Positions 1 to 5,479 of a stretch of 9,881 bases of DNA are shown here, piece by piece. The DNA is from Fen-999 sp044220545. Lineage in GTDB: Bacteria > Pseudomonadota > Gammaproteobacteria > Burkholderiales > Rhodocyclaceae. The notes beneath the pieces are model-generated. The model saw only the letters and a list, made by a program, of their open reading frames with translations, was not told where the DNA came from and searched no databases. Where the stretch lies: positions 1 through 9,881 of the forward strand of contig JBGAQX010000070.1 of assembly GCA_044220545.1 (NCBI GenBank). The letters are read 5' to 3'. The position numbers and the translations under genes were made by a program. Each line of letters opens with the position of its first letter. The first letter of the stretch is position 1.

Positions 1-606
1 TATCCGAATGTCGAATCGGTCACCCTGGTTGATCTCGACCCGGCCATGACGCGTTTGTTTTCCAGCGCGTCGCTGCTGCGCCGACTGAATGGCGATGCCC
101 TCAATTCGCCGAAGGTGAAGGTCATCAATGCCGACGCCGCTCGCTGGCTGGAAGAGACCGACGAGGTGTTCGACTTCGTGACCGTGGATTTTCCCGACCC
201 GACCAGCCACTCGGTCGGCAAGCTCTATACGACCGGTTTCTATCGGTTGCTGGAAAAGCGCCTGTCGGCTCGCGGCCGGCTGGTGGGGCAGGCCACCACG
301 CCCATCTATGCCCGGCGCTCCTTCTGGACCGTGGTGGCGACCTTGGAGGCCATTGGCCTCCAGACCGCGCCCTACCATGCCCTGGTGCCCAGCTTCGGCG
401 AATGGGGCTTCATCGCCGCCGGCCGCGAGCCCTACGTGCCGCCACAACGCTACGACGTGCCGTTGCGTTTCCTTACTGCGGAAGGTACGGCCGCCCTGTT
501 CCATTTCCCCGCCGACATGGCGCGCATCGAGATGGAACCCAACCGCCTAAATGACCAGCCCCTGGTGCGCATCTTCGAAGCCGAGTGGCGGCATGTCGTC
601 CGATGA
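1..606 (+). CDS. Spermidine-synthase-like aminopropyltransferase, C-terminal part (5' truncated by window edge)
   Basis: The reading frame is open from the first base, so the true start lies upstream; 201 residues are visible. They carry the Rossmann-type SAM/decarboxylated-SAM fold of polyamine aminopropyltransferases: an acidic strand end (VTLVDLDP, fragment residues 7-14), an NADA segment (44-47), and the catalytic-loop region VDFPDP (62-67), followed by KLYTTGFY (74-81). The last segment corresponds to the DxxDP...LYxxxFY signature of spermidine synthases and their membrane-anchored relatives. The expected role is transfer of an aminopropyl group to a diamine. An N-terminal membrane domain, common in relatives with the DxPDP form, would lie outside the window. 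The stop overlaps the start of the next gene by ATGA, so the two are probably translated together. A speD gene lies about 3 kb downstream and could supply the substrate. Exact product specificity cannot be read from the fragment. Confidence 0.75.
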   Translation, partial: YPNVESVTLVDLDPAMTRLFSSASLLRRLNGDALNSPKVKVINADAARWLEETDEVFDFVTVDFPDPTSHSVGKLYTTGFYRLLEKRLSARGRLVGQATTPIYARRSFWTVVATLEAIGLQTAPYHALVPSFGEWGFIAAGREPYVPPQRYDVPLRFLTAEGTAALFHFPADMARIEMEPNRLNDQPLVRIFEAEWRHVVR

Positions 607-2225
607 GGCGCCGCGACTTCCTCGCCACCGCTTCCTGCGCGCCGCTGATTGCTTGTAGTCACAAGACCGCGCCTTCGGTGCCGCCGGGCAATCTCGCCGG
701 CAGCGGTATCGAAGTCGGTCATCGCCTGCGTGAGCGGGGTTTCGCGGCGCCGACCGAAACGCGCCGGACGCCGCTGCTGATCATCGGCGCGGGCATCGCC
801 GGCCTGTCCGCCGCCTGGCGGCTGGAGCGCGCCGGTTTTCGCGACTTCCTGATCGTGGAGCTGGAAGAGCAGCCGGGCGGCAATTCGCGGTATGGCGAGA
901 ACGTCGTCTCGCCTCATCCGCTGGGTGCGCACTACCTGCCGTTGCCCAGCAGCGAGGCGGTGGCGGTGAAAGCCCTGTTGGCCGACTTGGGCATCTTGCA
1001 AGGCGATGCGCTGGCACCGGCGCCAATTTACGACGACCGTTACCTATGTCATGCGCCGCAGGAGCGGGTCTATTGCGGAGGCATCTGGGAGGAGGGCCTG
1101 TTGCCACGCATTGGCGCGGATCGAGCCGAGCGCGACCAGTTTGTCCGCTTTCACGACCGCATGGCCGAATTCAAGGAGGCGCGTGACTTCCTCGGCCGGC
1201 GCGCCTTTGCCCTGCCGGTTGCCCACGCTTCGCGAGATGCGCGTTGGCTGGGCCTGGAGCGGATCACCATGGCCGAGTGGCTGGCGGCCGAGGGCTTCGA
1301 TTCGGTGCGGCTGCACTGGTATGTGAACTACGCCTGCCGCGACGACTATGGCGCCGACTACCGGCAAGCCTCGGCCTGGGCCGGCATCCACTACTTCGCC
1401 TGCCGAGACGGCCGGGCCGCCAACGCGGTGCCGGAGTGCGTGCTTACCGCGCCGGAGGGCAACGGCTGGATTGTCAAACGCCTCCATGAGCGCTTTCGCG
1501 ATCGACTGCTTACTGGCGCGCCGACCTGGCGTATTGCACAAGACGGCCGGAGCGTCGCGGTGGATGTGTGGCTGGCCAAAGAAGCACGGGCCGTTCGCTT
1601 CGTCGCCGAGCATGCCATCTGGGCGGCGCCGCTGTTCCTGCTGCCGCATGTTGCCGAAGGATTGCCTATCAGTATGGATGCCATCGCCAGAGTGGGTACT
1701 TACGCGCCGTGGCTGGTGGCCAACCTGACGCTCCGCGAACCACCCAGTCACGGCGCCGGCGCGCCGCTCGCCTGGGACAATGTGCTCTACGACAGCCCGG
1801 GCCTCGGCTACGTGGTCGCCACGCACCAGAACATCCGCGCGGCACCGGGGCCGACCGTGCTGACCTACTACCATGCCCTATCCGAAGTGCCGCCGGCACA
1901 GGCGCGCGAACTGCTGTTGGCCACCTCCCGCGAGGCCTGGGCGACGGCGATCCTCAATGAACTGTCGCGTGCTCACGGCGACCTGCGTTCGCTGACCCTG
2001 CAACTCGACGTCTTCCGCCACGGTCACGCCATGATCCGGCCGCTACCCGGGGTGATCCACGACGAGGCGCGCCGGACCCTGATCGCCGGCTGGGGCCGCG
2101 TCCAGTTCGCACACGCCGATCTGTCGGGCATGTCGCTGTTCGAGGAGGCGAACTACCATGGCGTGCGGGCGGCGGAGGCGGTCATGTCACGGCTGGGATT
2201 CCGCCATTCTTCTTTTCTGACGTGA
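603..2225 (+). CDS. Tat-exported FAD-dependent amine-oxidase-like lipoprotein
   Basis: 540-residue flavoprotein of the NAD(P)-binding-8/amine-oxidase type. The N-terminus has a twin-arginine motif (RRDFLA, residues 3-8) and a lipobox-like LIAC with Cys18, so it is probably folded in the cytoplasm, exported by Tat and lipid-anchored. Residues 58-67 form the dinucleotide-binding strand and loop GAGIAG (62-67), the acidic end of the second strand is Glu86, and PGGNSRYG follows at 91-98, as in flavin amine oxidases. The start at 603 was chosen over GTG 585 because it gives an ATGA overlap with the aminopropyltransferase stop and begins just before the twin arginines. Coupling to an aminopropyltransferase suggests a polyamine or related amine as substrate; this is inference. 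It could instead be a desaturase-like or unassigned flavoenzyme. Confidence 0.72.
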   Translation: MRRRDFLATASCAPLIACSHKTAPSVPPGNLAGSGIEVGHRLRERGFAAPTETRRTPLLIIGAGIAGLSAAWRLERAGFRDFLIVELEEQPGGNSRYGENVVSPHPLGAHYLPLPSSEAVAVKALLADLGILQGDALAPAPIYDDRYLCHAPQERVYCGGIWEEGLLPRIGADRAERDQFVRFHDRMAEFKEARDFLGRRAFALPVAHASRDARWLGLERITMAEWLAAEGFDSVRLHWYVNYACRDDYGADYRQASAWAGIHYFACRDGRAANAVPECVLTAPEGNGWIVKRLHERFRDRLLTGAPTWRIAQDGRSVAVDVWLAKEARAVRFVAEHAIWAAPLFLLPHVAEGLPISMDAIARVGTYAPWLVANLTLREPPSHGAGAPLAWDNVLYDSPGLGYVVATHQNIRAAPGPTVLTYYHALSEVPPAQARELLLATSREAWATAILNELSRAHGDLRSLTLQLDVFRHGHAMIRPLPGVIHDEARRTLIAGWGRVQFAHADLSGMSLFEEANYHGVRAAEAVMSRLGFRHSSFLT

Positions 2226-2328
2226 ATGAACGGCCGGCACCTCTATTGGGATGTTATTTAAGTAATTGATATTTTTCTTTGATAAGCTTCGTGCCAATTA
2301 AAGCTTGTTTGAACAAGGAGCGCATCGA
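2226..2328 (+). promoter_or_regulatory. AT-rich upstream region of fic with candidate promoter
   Basis: This 103-base gap is clearly AT-richer than its surroundings. A weak sigma70-like pair is TTGGGA (2246-2251) and GATATT (2268-2273) with a 16-base spacer. The hexamer TTGATA occurs twice (2266-2271 and 2279-2284) and AAGCTT occurs twice (2284-2289 and 2301-2306), 17 bases apart. These repeats could be operator elements, but no known regulator is recognised. No convincing intrinsic terminator for the upstream flavoprotein gene was found. Confidence 0.4.
2304..2317 (+). promoter_or_regulatory. Palindrome overlapping the fic ribosome binding site
   Basis: CTTGTT-TG-AACAAG is a perfect 6-base inverted repeat with a 2-base centre. 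Its right arm shares AAG with the Shine-Dalgarno sequence AAGGAG (2315-2320), 8 bases before the fic ATG. It could be an operator, possibly for the Fic protein's own winged helix, or a small RNA structure affecting ribosome access. A 2-base centre is too tight for a good RNA hairpin, so a DNA operator is more likely. Confidence 0.4.
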
Positions 2329-3495
2329 ATGAACCGAGGGGCAACCGGCCGCTATGAAATCGCGACGACCGTCGTCGGCGAAGCGGTGCGTGCCTTTGCC
2401 CCGGATCCGTTGCCGCCTCGGCCTCCTATCGACCTGTCCGGTCCTCGCCAGCGGCGGCTGGAACAGGCACTTCTCGCTTGTGGGCGTCTGGACGGCGTTT
2501 CCGCCTTGTTGCCGGACCCGGACCTCTTTCTTTATGGCTATGTGCGTCGGGAGGCTGTCCTTTCTTCGCAGATCGAGGGTACTCAATCCTCCCTTTCCGA
2601 CCTGCTGCTGTTCGAGCTCGATGACGCGCCCGGAGTGCCTTTCGACGATGCCGTCGAAGTCTCCAATTACGTGGCGGCAATGGATCATGGCATGGCGCGG
2701 CTGCGTGAAGGCTTTCCTCTGTCGAACCGTCTGCTGCGCGAGATTCACCAAAAGCTCCTCGCGCGAGGTCGTGGCGCGGACAAGCTGCCTGGCGAATTTC
2801 GCCGCTCCCAGAACTGGATCGGCGGCACCCGACCGGGCAACGCCCGCTTTGTGCCCGCGCCGCCCGGGCTGGTCGAGGACTGCATGGCCGCTCTGGAACG
2901 TTTCATCCACGACGAGACGGACTCGTTGCCAGACTTGGTCAAGGCTGCCGCGGCCCACGTTCAGTTCGAGACCATCCACCCCTTCCTCGACGGGAACGGC
3001 CGGGTGGGGCGCCTGCTGATCGCCTTGATGCTGCATCAGACCGGCATCCTGCGCCAGCCATTGCTCTACTTGAGCTTGTATTTCAAGCAGCATCGGGACG
3101 AGTACTACCGCCACCTCGACGCCGTTCGCCGCGAAGGTGACTGGGAAGCCTGGCTGGACTTTTTCCTGGAAGGGGTGGTGCAAACCGCCAACGGCGCGGT
3201 AGCCACGGCGCACCGGCTGCTTGCTCTGTTTCGCGACGATGAGCGGCTGATCGGCGCCCTGGGGCGCAATACCGCCAATCTGCTCAAGGTCTACGGCGTG
3301 TTGCGGGCGCGGCCGGTGGCAAGCATCAACGATATCGCCGCCCGCGCGAGTGTGTCCTTTCCGACCGCCGCCCGCGCTGTTGACCTCCTGATCGGTGCCG
3401 GCATAGCCCGCGAACTCACCGGCGGCAGACGCAACCGAGTGTTTGCCTACGACCGCTATCTCGCCATGCTCAACGAAGGGACGGAGCCGCTATGA
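2329..3495 (+). CDS. fic: Class II Fic-domain protein (AMP transferase) with N-terminal inhibitory motif and winged-helix C-terminus
   Basis: 388-residue Fic protein, expected to transfer AMP from ATP to hydroxyl side chains of target proteins. The catalytic motif HPFLDGNGRVGR is complete at residues 217-228, including the essential His217 and the Asn/Arg residues of the anion nest. SSQIEG (79-84) fits the [S/T]xxxE[G/N] inhibitory helix, with Glu83 as the ATP-blocking glutamate, placing it in class II (self-inhibited by an N-terminal helix). Residues about 25-100 match the Fic_N region, and residues about 315-378 look like a winged helix-turn-helix. Domain order and length resemble the stand-alone chromosomal Fic proteins typified by Shewanella SoFic. 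The start at 2329 has AAGGAG 8 bases upstream; an in-frame TTG at 2305 lies inside the palindrome and was not used. The target is unknown. Its stop overlaps a small ORF before speD. Confidence 0.9.
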   Translation: MNRGATGRYEIATTVVGEAVRAFAPDPLPPRPPIDLSGPRQRRLEQALLACGRLDGVSALLPDPDLFLYGYVRREAVLSSQIEGTQSSLSDLLLFELDDAPGVPFDDAVEVSNYVAAMDHGMARLREGFPLSNRLLREIHQKLLARGRGADKLPGEFRRSQNWIGGTRPGNARFVPAPPGLVEDCMAALERFIHDETDSLPDLVKAAAAHVQFETIHPFLDGNGRVGRLLIALMLHQTGILRQPLLYLSLYFKQHRDEYYRHLDAVRREGDWEAWLDFFLEGVVQTANGAVATAHRLLALFRDDERLIGALGRNTANLLKVYGVLRARPVASINDIAARASVSFPTAARAVDLLIGAGIARELTGGRRNRVFAYDRYLAMLNEGTEPL

Positions 3496-3566
3496 GTCCG
3501 ATGCGGATTGAAGCCATCGGCGCGGCAACTTGCCGAGCACTGTGGCGGGAGAGAGAGGCGGCATGA
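3492..3566 (+). CDS. Possible 24-residue leader-type ORF bridging fic and speD
   Basis: ATG at 3492 overlaps the fic stop (ATGA, 3492-3495), and this ORF's own TGA overlaps the speD ATG (ATGA, 3563-3566). A good Shine-Dalgarno, GGAG at 3483-3486, stands 5 bases before its ATG. The predicted peptide begins MSPMRIEAIGAATC and ends REREAA; it resembles no family I know. The double overlap suggests a translational relay into speD rather than a functional peptide. Open frames of 25 codons are common by chance in GC-rich DNA, and speD also has its own GGGAGAGAG upstream, so this is tentative. Confidence 0.3.
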   Translation: MSPMRIEAIGAATCRALWREREAA

Positions 3567-3934
3567 ACGGTCTGCACATCATCGCCGAGTTTCACCGCTG
3601 TGCCTGTGACGCCGCGTTGCTGCGCGAGGCGGCCGCCTTGCGGGCGCTTTGTCTTTCCGCCTGCGGTGATCCGGGGCTGACGGTGGTGGCGGAGGCATTC
3701 CATGGTTTCGGTACCGCCGAGGCGCCGGCCGGAGCGACCGGTGCGGTGGTGTTGGCGGAGTCGCACTTGGCAGTGCATACCTGGCCGGAACTCGCCGGCG
3801 TCACCGTCGATATCTACGTCTGCAACTTCAGCCAGGACAACCGCGCCGCCGCCGAAACCGCTTTCCTCAAGCTGCAAGAGGCCTTCCGGCCGGGCGACAC
3901 GGTGCGCCGGGACATCATTCGAGGCTCGTTATGA
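3563..3934 (+). CDS. speD: S-adenosylmethionine decarboxylase proenzyme (class 1B, Thermotoga/Bacillus type)
   Basis: 123-residue proenzyme, the usual length for the small prokaryotic class. It decarboxylates SAM to give the aminopropyl donor for spermidine synthesis. The self-cleavage site is in AESHLAVHTWPE (residues 65-76): cleavage between Glu66 and Ser67 would leave a pyruvoyl group on Ser67. His72 and Cys87 (in YVCNF) match the Thermotoga processing residues His68 and Cys83 with a constant +4 offset from Ser63. The start at 3563 was chosen for the purine-rich GGGAGAGAG just upstream; an in-frame TTG at 3530 would add 11 unconserved residues. Its TGA overlaps the oxyR ATG. Some SpeD homologues have changed to decarboxylate arginine or ornithine; the nearby aminopropyltransferase favours the SAM activity here. 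Confidence 0.9.
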   Translation: MNGLHIIAEFHRCACDAALLREAAALRALCLSACGDPGLTVVAEAFHGFGTAEAPAGATGAVVLAESHLAVHTWPELAGVTVDIYVCNFSQDNRAAAETAFLKLQEAFRPGDTVRRDIIRGSL

Positions 3935-4845
3935 CGCTGACCGATCTCAAGTACATCGTTACCCTGGCTCGCGAAAGGCATTTCGGCCGCGCCGCCGAGA
4001 AGTGCTTTGTCTCCCAGCCGACCTTGTCAGTGGCGGTGAAGAAGCTGGAAGATGAACTGGGCGTGATTCTGTTCGAGCGCTCGCCACAGGAAGTACGGGT
4101 CACGCCGACCGGCGAGCGCATCGTCGCCCAGGCGGCAAAGGTTCTGGCGGAAGCGTCCCAGCTCACCGAGATCGCCGCCGCCGGCAAGAACCCGCTGGCC
4201 GGGCCGCTGCGCCTCGGTGTCATCTATACCATCGGACCGTGGCTGCTGCCGCGACTGGTGCCCATCCTTCATGAGCGGGCGCCGGAAATGCCCTTGCTGC
4301 TGGAAGAAAACTATACCCATCGGCTGCTGGAAAAGCTGAAAGCCGCCGAACTGGATGTCGCCATCCTGGCCCTGCCGGTCGACGAGCCAGGCTTGGTGGC
4401 GCAGGCGGTATACGACGAGAACTTCTGTGCCCTGGTGCCGGCAAGCCATCCCTGGGCGAAGCTGAAGGCGGTCGACCCGGCGGACCTGCTGGATCAGCCG
4501 CTGCTGATGCTCGGCCGGGGCAACTGCTTCCGCGACCAAGTGCTGGACCTCTGCACGCGCGCTGGCCAAGGGGGGCCGCAGGTGCTCGAGGGCAGTTCTC
4601 TGGAAACGATCCGGCACATGGTGGCCTCGGGTGTCGGTATCACCGTGATGCCGGCCACGGCTGTCGATGGCATAGCCAGGAACGACCCCTTGCTGCGTGT
4701 CCGGCCGTTCATCGAGCCGACGCCGACTCGTCGCATCGCCATCGTCTGGCGGGCCAGTTTCCCGCGCCATCAAGCCATCGATCTGCTGCGCCGCGCCCTG
4801 TTCGACTGCAAGCTGCCTGGTACCAAGCCGGCGGCGACTCGATAG
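3931..4845 (+). CDS. oxyR: Peroxide-sensing LysR-type regulator OxyR
   Basis: 304 residues, essentially the length of E. coli OxyR (305). The N-terminal winged helix-turn-helix occupies about residues 1-60 (DLKYIVTLARERHFGRAAEK, then VSQPTLSVAVKKLEDELG). The effector domain contains GRGNCFRDQVLDLC, which places the two redox cysteines at 199 and 208, the same numbers and spacing as the E. coli disulfide pair. SLETIRHMVASGVGITVMPA (223-242) is also typical of the family. It is expected to be activated by H2O2 through a Cys199-Cys208 disulfide. ATG 3931 overlaps the speD stop (ATGA), so it is probably translated in the same transcript as speD. The gene ends inside an OxyR-like half-site that appears to serve the downstream rubrerythrin promoter. 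Confidence 0.95.
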   Translation: MTLTDLKYIVTLARERHFGRAAEKCFVSQPTLSVAVKKLEDELGVILFERSPQEVRVTPTGERIVAQAAKVLAEASQLTEIAAAGKNPLAGPLRLGVIYTIGPWLLPRLVPILHERAPEMPLLLEENYTHRLLEKLKAAELDVAILALPVDEPGLVAQAVYDENFCALVPASHPWAKLKAVDPADLLDQPLLMLGRGNCFRDQVLDLCTRAGQGGPQVLEGSSLETIRHMVASGVGITVMPATAVDGIARNDPLLRVRPFIEPTPTRRIAIVWRASFPRHQAIDLLRRALFDCKLPGTKPAATR

Positions 4846-4863
4846 CAGTCGGCTATCGAGTCG
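4835..4863 (+). repeat. 12-bp perfect inverted repeat spanning the oxyR stop codon
   Basis: CGACTCGATAGC (4835-4846) pairs perfectly with GCTATCGAGTCG (4852-4863) around a 5-base centre. The left arm contains the last oxyR codons and the TAG stop. As RNA it would form a strong 12-bp stem, but no T-run follows, so it is not a standard intrinsic terminator. As DNA its core is ATAG-N7-CTAT, the OxyR recognition pattern. Confidence 0.65.
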
Positions 4864-4878
4864 GTAAAGAAATGCAAT
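4842..4878 (+). promoter_or_regulatory. Candidate OxyR binding site upstream of rubrerythrin 1
   Basis: Compared with the E. coli OxyR pattern of four spaced elements (ATAG-N7-CTAT-N7-ATAG-N7-CTAT), the first half is exact: ATAG 4842-4845 and CTAT 4853-4856. The second half is GTAA (4864-4867) and CAAT (4875-4878). In total 13 of the 16 core bases match, counting GTAA as 2/4 and CAAT as 3/4. It ends directly before a possible -35 hexamer, the position expected for activation by OxyR. The match was made by eye. Confidence 0.5.
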
Positions 4879-4907
4879 TTGCCCTTGCCGCGTCCGCGGC
4901 CTAGTGT
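4879..4907 (+). promoter_or_regulatory. Candidate promoter for rubrerythrin 1 operon
   Basis: TTGCCC (4879-4884) and TAGTGT (4902-4907) are separated by 17 bases; each matches the sigma70 consensus at only three positions. A poor core promoter fits an activator-dependent gene, and the candidate OxyR site abuts its upstream edge. Transcription would start near 4914, leaving a leader of about 65 bases. Confidence 0.35.
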
Positions 4908-4913
4908 GGACGC
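4890..4913 (+). repeat. Inverted repeat flanking the candidate -10 element
   Basis: GCGTCC (4890-4895) and GGACGC (4908-4913) are perfect inverted copies 12 bases apart, enclosing the possible -10 hexamer TAGTGT. This could be an operator half-site pair for an unknown repressor, or a chance repeat in GC-rich DNA. Confidence 0.35.
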
Positions 4914-4980
4914 AGTCAGGGTTCGTCTTTGCACTGGCGGCCCTGAACGTTCCCAACCGAAGCACGAGAGGAGATCGACC

Positions 4981-5397
4981 ATGCAACTCAAGGGCAGCAA
5001 GACCGAAAAGCATCTGAAGGACGCCTTCGCCGGCGAGTCCCAGGCCAACCGCCGTTATCTGTACTTCGCCAACAAGGCCGACGTCGAAGGCTACGCCGAT
5101 GTCGCCGCGCTGTTCCGCTCGACCGCGGAAGGCGAGACCGGGCACGCCCACGGCCATCTGGAATACCTGGAGCAGTGTGGCGATCCGGCTACCGGCCTGC
5201 CGTTCGGCTCCACTTCGAACAACCTGAAGACGGCGGTGGCCGGCGAGACCCACGAGTACACCGACATGTACCCCGGCATGGCCAAGGACGCCCGCGCCGA
5301 AGGCTTCGACGAGATCGCCGACTGGTTCGAGACCCTGGCCAAGGCCGAGCGCTCGCACGCCAACCGCTACCAGAAGGCCCTCACCGAACTGGGCTGA
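4981..5397 (+). CDS. rbr: Rubrerythrin 1 (diiron peroxidase domain only, no rubredoxin domain)
   Basis: 138-residue ferritin-like four-helix protein. Rubrerythrins reduce H2O2 to water at a non-haem diiron site. All expected ligands are visible: Glu19 (AGES), Glu52 and His55 (ETGH), Glu89 and Glu92 (GETHEY), and Glu123 and His126 (ERSH). Classical rubrerythrin, about 190 residues, has a C-terminal rubredoxin domain; here the chain stops after helix four (ALTELG), so electrons must come from a separate donor, and a free rubredoxin is encoded at 8022. AGGAG at 4969-4973 is 7 bases before the chosen ATG; in-frame upstream codons from 4879 are not conserved-looking. It is probably OxyR-controlled and leads an operon with the Fe-S oxidoreductase and DUF3501 genes. 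Confidence 0.93.
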   Translation: MQLKGSKTEKHLKDAFAGESQANRRYLYFANKADVEGYADVAALFRSTAEGETGHAHGHLEYLEQCGDPATGLPFGSTSNNLKTAVAGETHEYTDMYPGMAKDARAEGFDEIADWFETLAKAERSHANRYQKALTELG

Positions 5398-5417
5398 GCT
5401 TTGTGGTGACAGAGACA

Positions 5418-5447
5418 CCGGTCGCCGCATCCTGGCGCGGCGGCCGG
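5418..5447 (+). repeat. Strong GC-rich hairpin between rubrerythrin 1 and the Fe-S oxidoreductase gene
   Basis: CCGGTCGCCGC (5418-5428) pairs with GCGGCGGCCGG (5437-5447), 11 pairs including one T:G wobble, around an 8-base loop. It is followed by CGTTCTCC rather than a T-run, so complete intrinsic termination is unlikely. It may protect the rubrerythrin message from 3' decay or cause partial termination, lowering expression of the downstream genes. Confidence 0.5.
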
Positions 5448-5479
5448 CGTTCTCCAGAAAAACAACGAGGGAGATACCC

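Noticed and set aside
1044..1874. Minus-strand open frame of 276 codons inside the flavoprotein gene
   Set aside because: Lies wholly inside a supported gene; no motif and no ribosome binding site context.
2260..2290. FNR-type site (TTGAT-N4-ATCAA) in the fic upstream region
   Set aside because: The two TTGATA copies are direct, not inverted, and are spaced 13 bases apart, so they do not form an FNR palindrome.
4835..4880. Intrinsic terminator after oxyR
   Set aside because: The 12-bp stem is strong, but the following bases (GTAAAGAAATGC) contain no T-run; kept as an inverted repeat/OxyR element instead.
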